A stretch of DNA of 64,000 nucleotides from Pyrocephalus nanus (Eukaryota > Chordata > Aves > Passeriformes > Tyrannidae). Positions 61,651 to 64,000 of this stretch are shown here, in pieces. The stretch is from contig CM076261.1 in NCBI GenBank assembly GCA_038380795.1, positions 35,427,866 to 35,491,865 on the forward strand. Reading direction: 5' to 3'. The notes beneath the pieces are model-generated. The model was not told the DNA's origin and made no database searches. It saw only the letters and a program-made list of their open reading frames with translations. How positions within the stretch are numbered: the first letter of the stretch is position 1; each line of letters begins with the position of its first letter. The translations under genes and the position numbers were made by a program.

Positions 61651-62373
61651 GACAAATAAACCTCAACAGGTTTACCAGCAACAGTAAAAAAAGAAACATC
61701 TTTTAATATCAGGAGAACATTTGGACAAATTGTTGGGCCCAAATGATCTTTGTGGATGTTAAAGGAAACTTACTTTTATCTGTATGTAGAACAATCAGTA
61801 GCATTAATATATGCAGAAGATCCAGCCCATTGCCTTTCTTTCAGATGTAAGTCAGTCGGTATAATCAGGTGGTGCTTGAGAATAGTGATGCTACTTGTGC
61901 TGCCTGCTCCTTATCACAAAGCTTGTGGGCTTACTTTTTTAAACAAAAATGGTTTAATTAAAAGACAGATTAAAAAAATCTGCTTACAGTCAGATGTTTA
62001 TTCTACATATTTTTAAAGCACTGCAACACCACTGAAGATGACAATTGTCTTTAAAGGTTTTTTTTTAAAGTTGACCTCATCATGAATGTATTCTGTCTCT
62101 ACTCAGGAACAATTTACCCTAATGCTGGCTGTCTTTAGATATCTTACTTTCTTTGGATGACGACATTTGTCATACCTGATGCACATACACACATTTTGAC
62201 ATGAGTCATCCATTGCTTCATGAAGGGAGCAGGAGTGTTTTTTTCAGTGAAAAGTGTAGCAAGACACATTCTTATGTCTTTAATCTATATTTGAGTTATT
62301 TATATTCTCTGTCTCTTTTTAAAAAATAAGTAACATTAGCTATAAACAGGTAATGATTTTCAGTAATCAGACC
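61651..62373. other. AT-rich unique sequence, no gene seen
   Basis: The 88-codon frame at 61750-62016 has no motif; nothing else recognised. Confidence 0.6.
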
Positions 62374-62433
62374 TAATTAATAATATTTAATTTAATAATT
62401 TAATAATATTAATTTATAATAATATTTAATTTT
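62374..62433. repeat. AT-only patch with a 16-bp direct repeat
   Basis: Almost pure A and T. TAATAATATTTAATTT occurs at 62378-62393 and again at 62417-62432, with inverted TTAAT/ATTAA words between them. Confidence 0.85.
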
Positions 62434-64000
62434 AGAAGTACTGTGATAATAACGGAGGTAAAAATAACAATACTTAGAAATCTGAAGTTTGAAAATAAAA
62501 ATAAATAAGTTCAGTTTCTTTGTTGCTTTAGAAAGTTGGTTGTTATTTTAGATTTCATCTCTTTGGAAAAATGAAGCAGAAAAGAAGGGAAAATAGTGGA
62601 GAATGCCAAGCACCACTGCCTACACTGAAAGTTGTAAGAAATGAAAATGGCAAGTGACAGCTATCGAGCCATACTCATCTAGTAAGATTCTTTTTCAACT
62701 TGCACATTACTGCAGATGAAACTTGAAATAACCAAATTCAACACTGAGCTTTAGAAATTCAACACCCTTTGTAACAAAATGAGACATTTCCTGAGCTTTG
62801 GGACTGAATTTTGCATGAATTGGCAACGGACCACAACTCTATCAGCTGATTTTTGAGAGAAGTTTTTTGGGGATTGTGAATACTGATCCTGTTTCCAGCT
62901 AGGATCTAATGAACTACAGGATGCAACACAACTTTGGGCACTTCACCTTCCTGTCTCCCTGGGAATGAAGGGGGACAAAATACAAAAGCACACAGCACAA
63001 TTTTTTTTTTTCCTGATAAATTTGATTCAGTGGAGAAAGCAGTAGGCAAAACATGTAGCAGCAGCATTAAGTACGCCTTTCTTTAGAAATTATATTTACT
63101 ATGATTTTCCTTAACAAATTTTTAATAAATGTTCATTTAGAATGCTAGGAAAGTGCTAACTGGAGGGTGGCACATGCAAGACTCCTTGCAAGAACTAGGA
63201 GAAAGTGATTTGTAAAGTTCATCAGTACTAGCTACTATGGAAGCTGAAGACAAGCTGTACTTTTTAATGCCAGACATAATTTCTATGGTGCATGTTTTCC
63301 TATATTCTTTCTGTGTGTCTGAAGGCTTTTCATTACTCTAGTCCATCCATCACTAAAAATATTGTTCACATCAGTCTACCTAAAGAATTCATAACAGAAT
63401 TGAAACCTCTTCTCTGTATAGCGAACTGATACAATTAAATCAAAACTACCCAATAACTAATATTCTAATAAATTTTCATTTGATATTTTAAGAAGAAATT
63501 TCTGCAGTAAATTGAAGATGACAGAGAAGATGCAATATCTTCTGATTGAAGTTATCTAAGATTACATCATTGATTTCTATGTCAGAATGTGCAGTGAGAG
63601 TGGAAAATGAGCCTTTGGAAAACACAGACTCCAATCAAGTGTTTTTTTAGTTGTGAAATATCAATATATGTGCTACAAGAAAGGGGTTTGCTGGAGTAGC
63701 AAATTCTTTATTTCTCTCTGTATTCAATTTTTAGTAAGAAGAAGTCAAAGAATCAAGTCATGATATGATAAATAATGACTGCAAGTGTAGCTAAGAAACA
63801 TACTATGGGTACAAGGAAGGAGCTTCACCATGTTTTAGCAAAATCTGTCAGGAGAAAGACAGCAACAATGTGTTACATTCAAATATTCTACTAATTTTCA
63901 GAATTGTTAATGTGATTAATTTAGGATATAAATCCATGCTCAAGAAAGGGGAGACAAAGAAACATCTTACCCTATTTTTGATACTTTTGTAGAATAATTA
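62434..64000. other. AT-rich unique sequence, no gene seen
   Basis: No repeat, exon or RNA gene recognised. A short T run lies at 63001-63011. Confidence 0.6.

Noticed and set aside
1..64000. Prokaryotic features: operons, ribosome binding sites, CRISPR, insertion sequences
   Set aside because: CR1 LINEs and avian LTRs show a vertebrate genome; no regularly spaced repeats or dense coding were seen.

Overview
The window looks like non-coding chromosomal DNA from a bird. The strongest evidence is CR1 LINEs: I recognise four copies by their ORF2-derived text and by the 3' tail built on the octamer ATTCTATG. Alongside them are LTRs of types I recognise from avian, probably passerine, genomes. 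The DNA is clearly AT-rich and CpG-poor, with stop codons in every frame. No exon set, rRNA, tRNA, CpG-island promoter, operon or CRISPR array could be supported. Open frames are at most about 150 codons, many begin at TTG or GTG, and their number and length are what chance gives in AT-rich DNA. I therefore annotate no functional protein-coding gene. The window is best read as an intergenic desert or the inside of a very large intron.

Layout. 1-5.0 kb: unique AT-rich sequence, with one minus-strand open stretch (2140-2421) noted but not called. 5.0-8.8 kb: a repeat cluster made of a solo LTR, about 1.3 kb of GC-richer unassigned sequence, and an old, internally deleted CR1 with endonuclease and late reverse-transcriptase remains. 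8.8-14.8 kb: unique, with A/C-rich tracts and a homeodomain-site-rich block near 11.6-11.9 kb. 14.8-15.45 kb: a younger 5'-truncated CR1 with a recognisable tail. 15.5-19.1 kb: unique. 19.1-19.8 kb: an LTR-like block with TATA-like and AATAAA signals. 19.8-27.2 kb: unique with microsatellites. 27.26-27.70 kb: solo LTR. 29.3 kb: a minus-strand CR1 tail. 31.0-31.3 kb: an isolated GC-rich island of unknown origin. 31.3-41.9 kb: unique. 41.9-42.4 kb: a second solo LTR related to the 27 kb copy. 43.1-43.5 kb: an octamer/homeodomain-like block that could be a conserved enhancer. 45.28-45.58 kb: a minus-strand CR1 3' end. 45.6-64 kb: unique AT-rich sequence with T/G-rich, CCTT and short minisatellite tracts.

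No genes work together here; what can be described is the repeat history plus a few possible regulatory blocks. I found no convincing undescribed system. The items most worth checking are the homeodomain/octamer block near 43.3 kb, the GC-rich island near 31.1 kb, the recurring strand-asymmetric T/G-rich tracts, and one open stretch at 50.85-50.99 kb with textbook splice sites. Repeat family names rest on recognition from memory, since no database search was possible.
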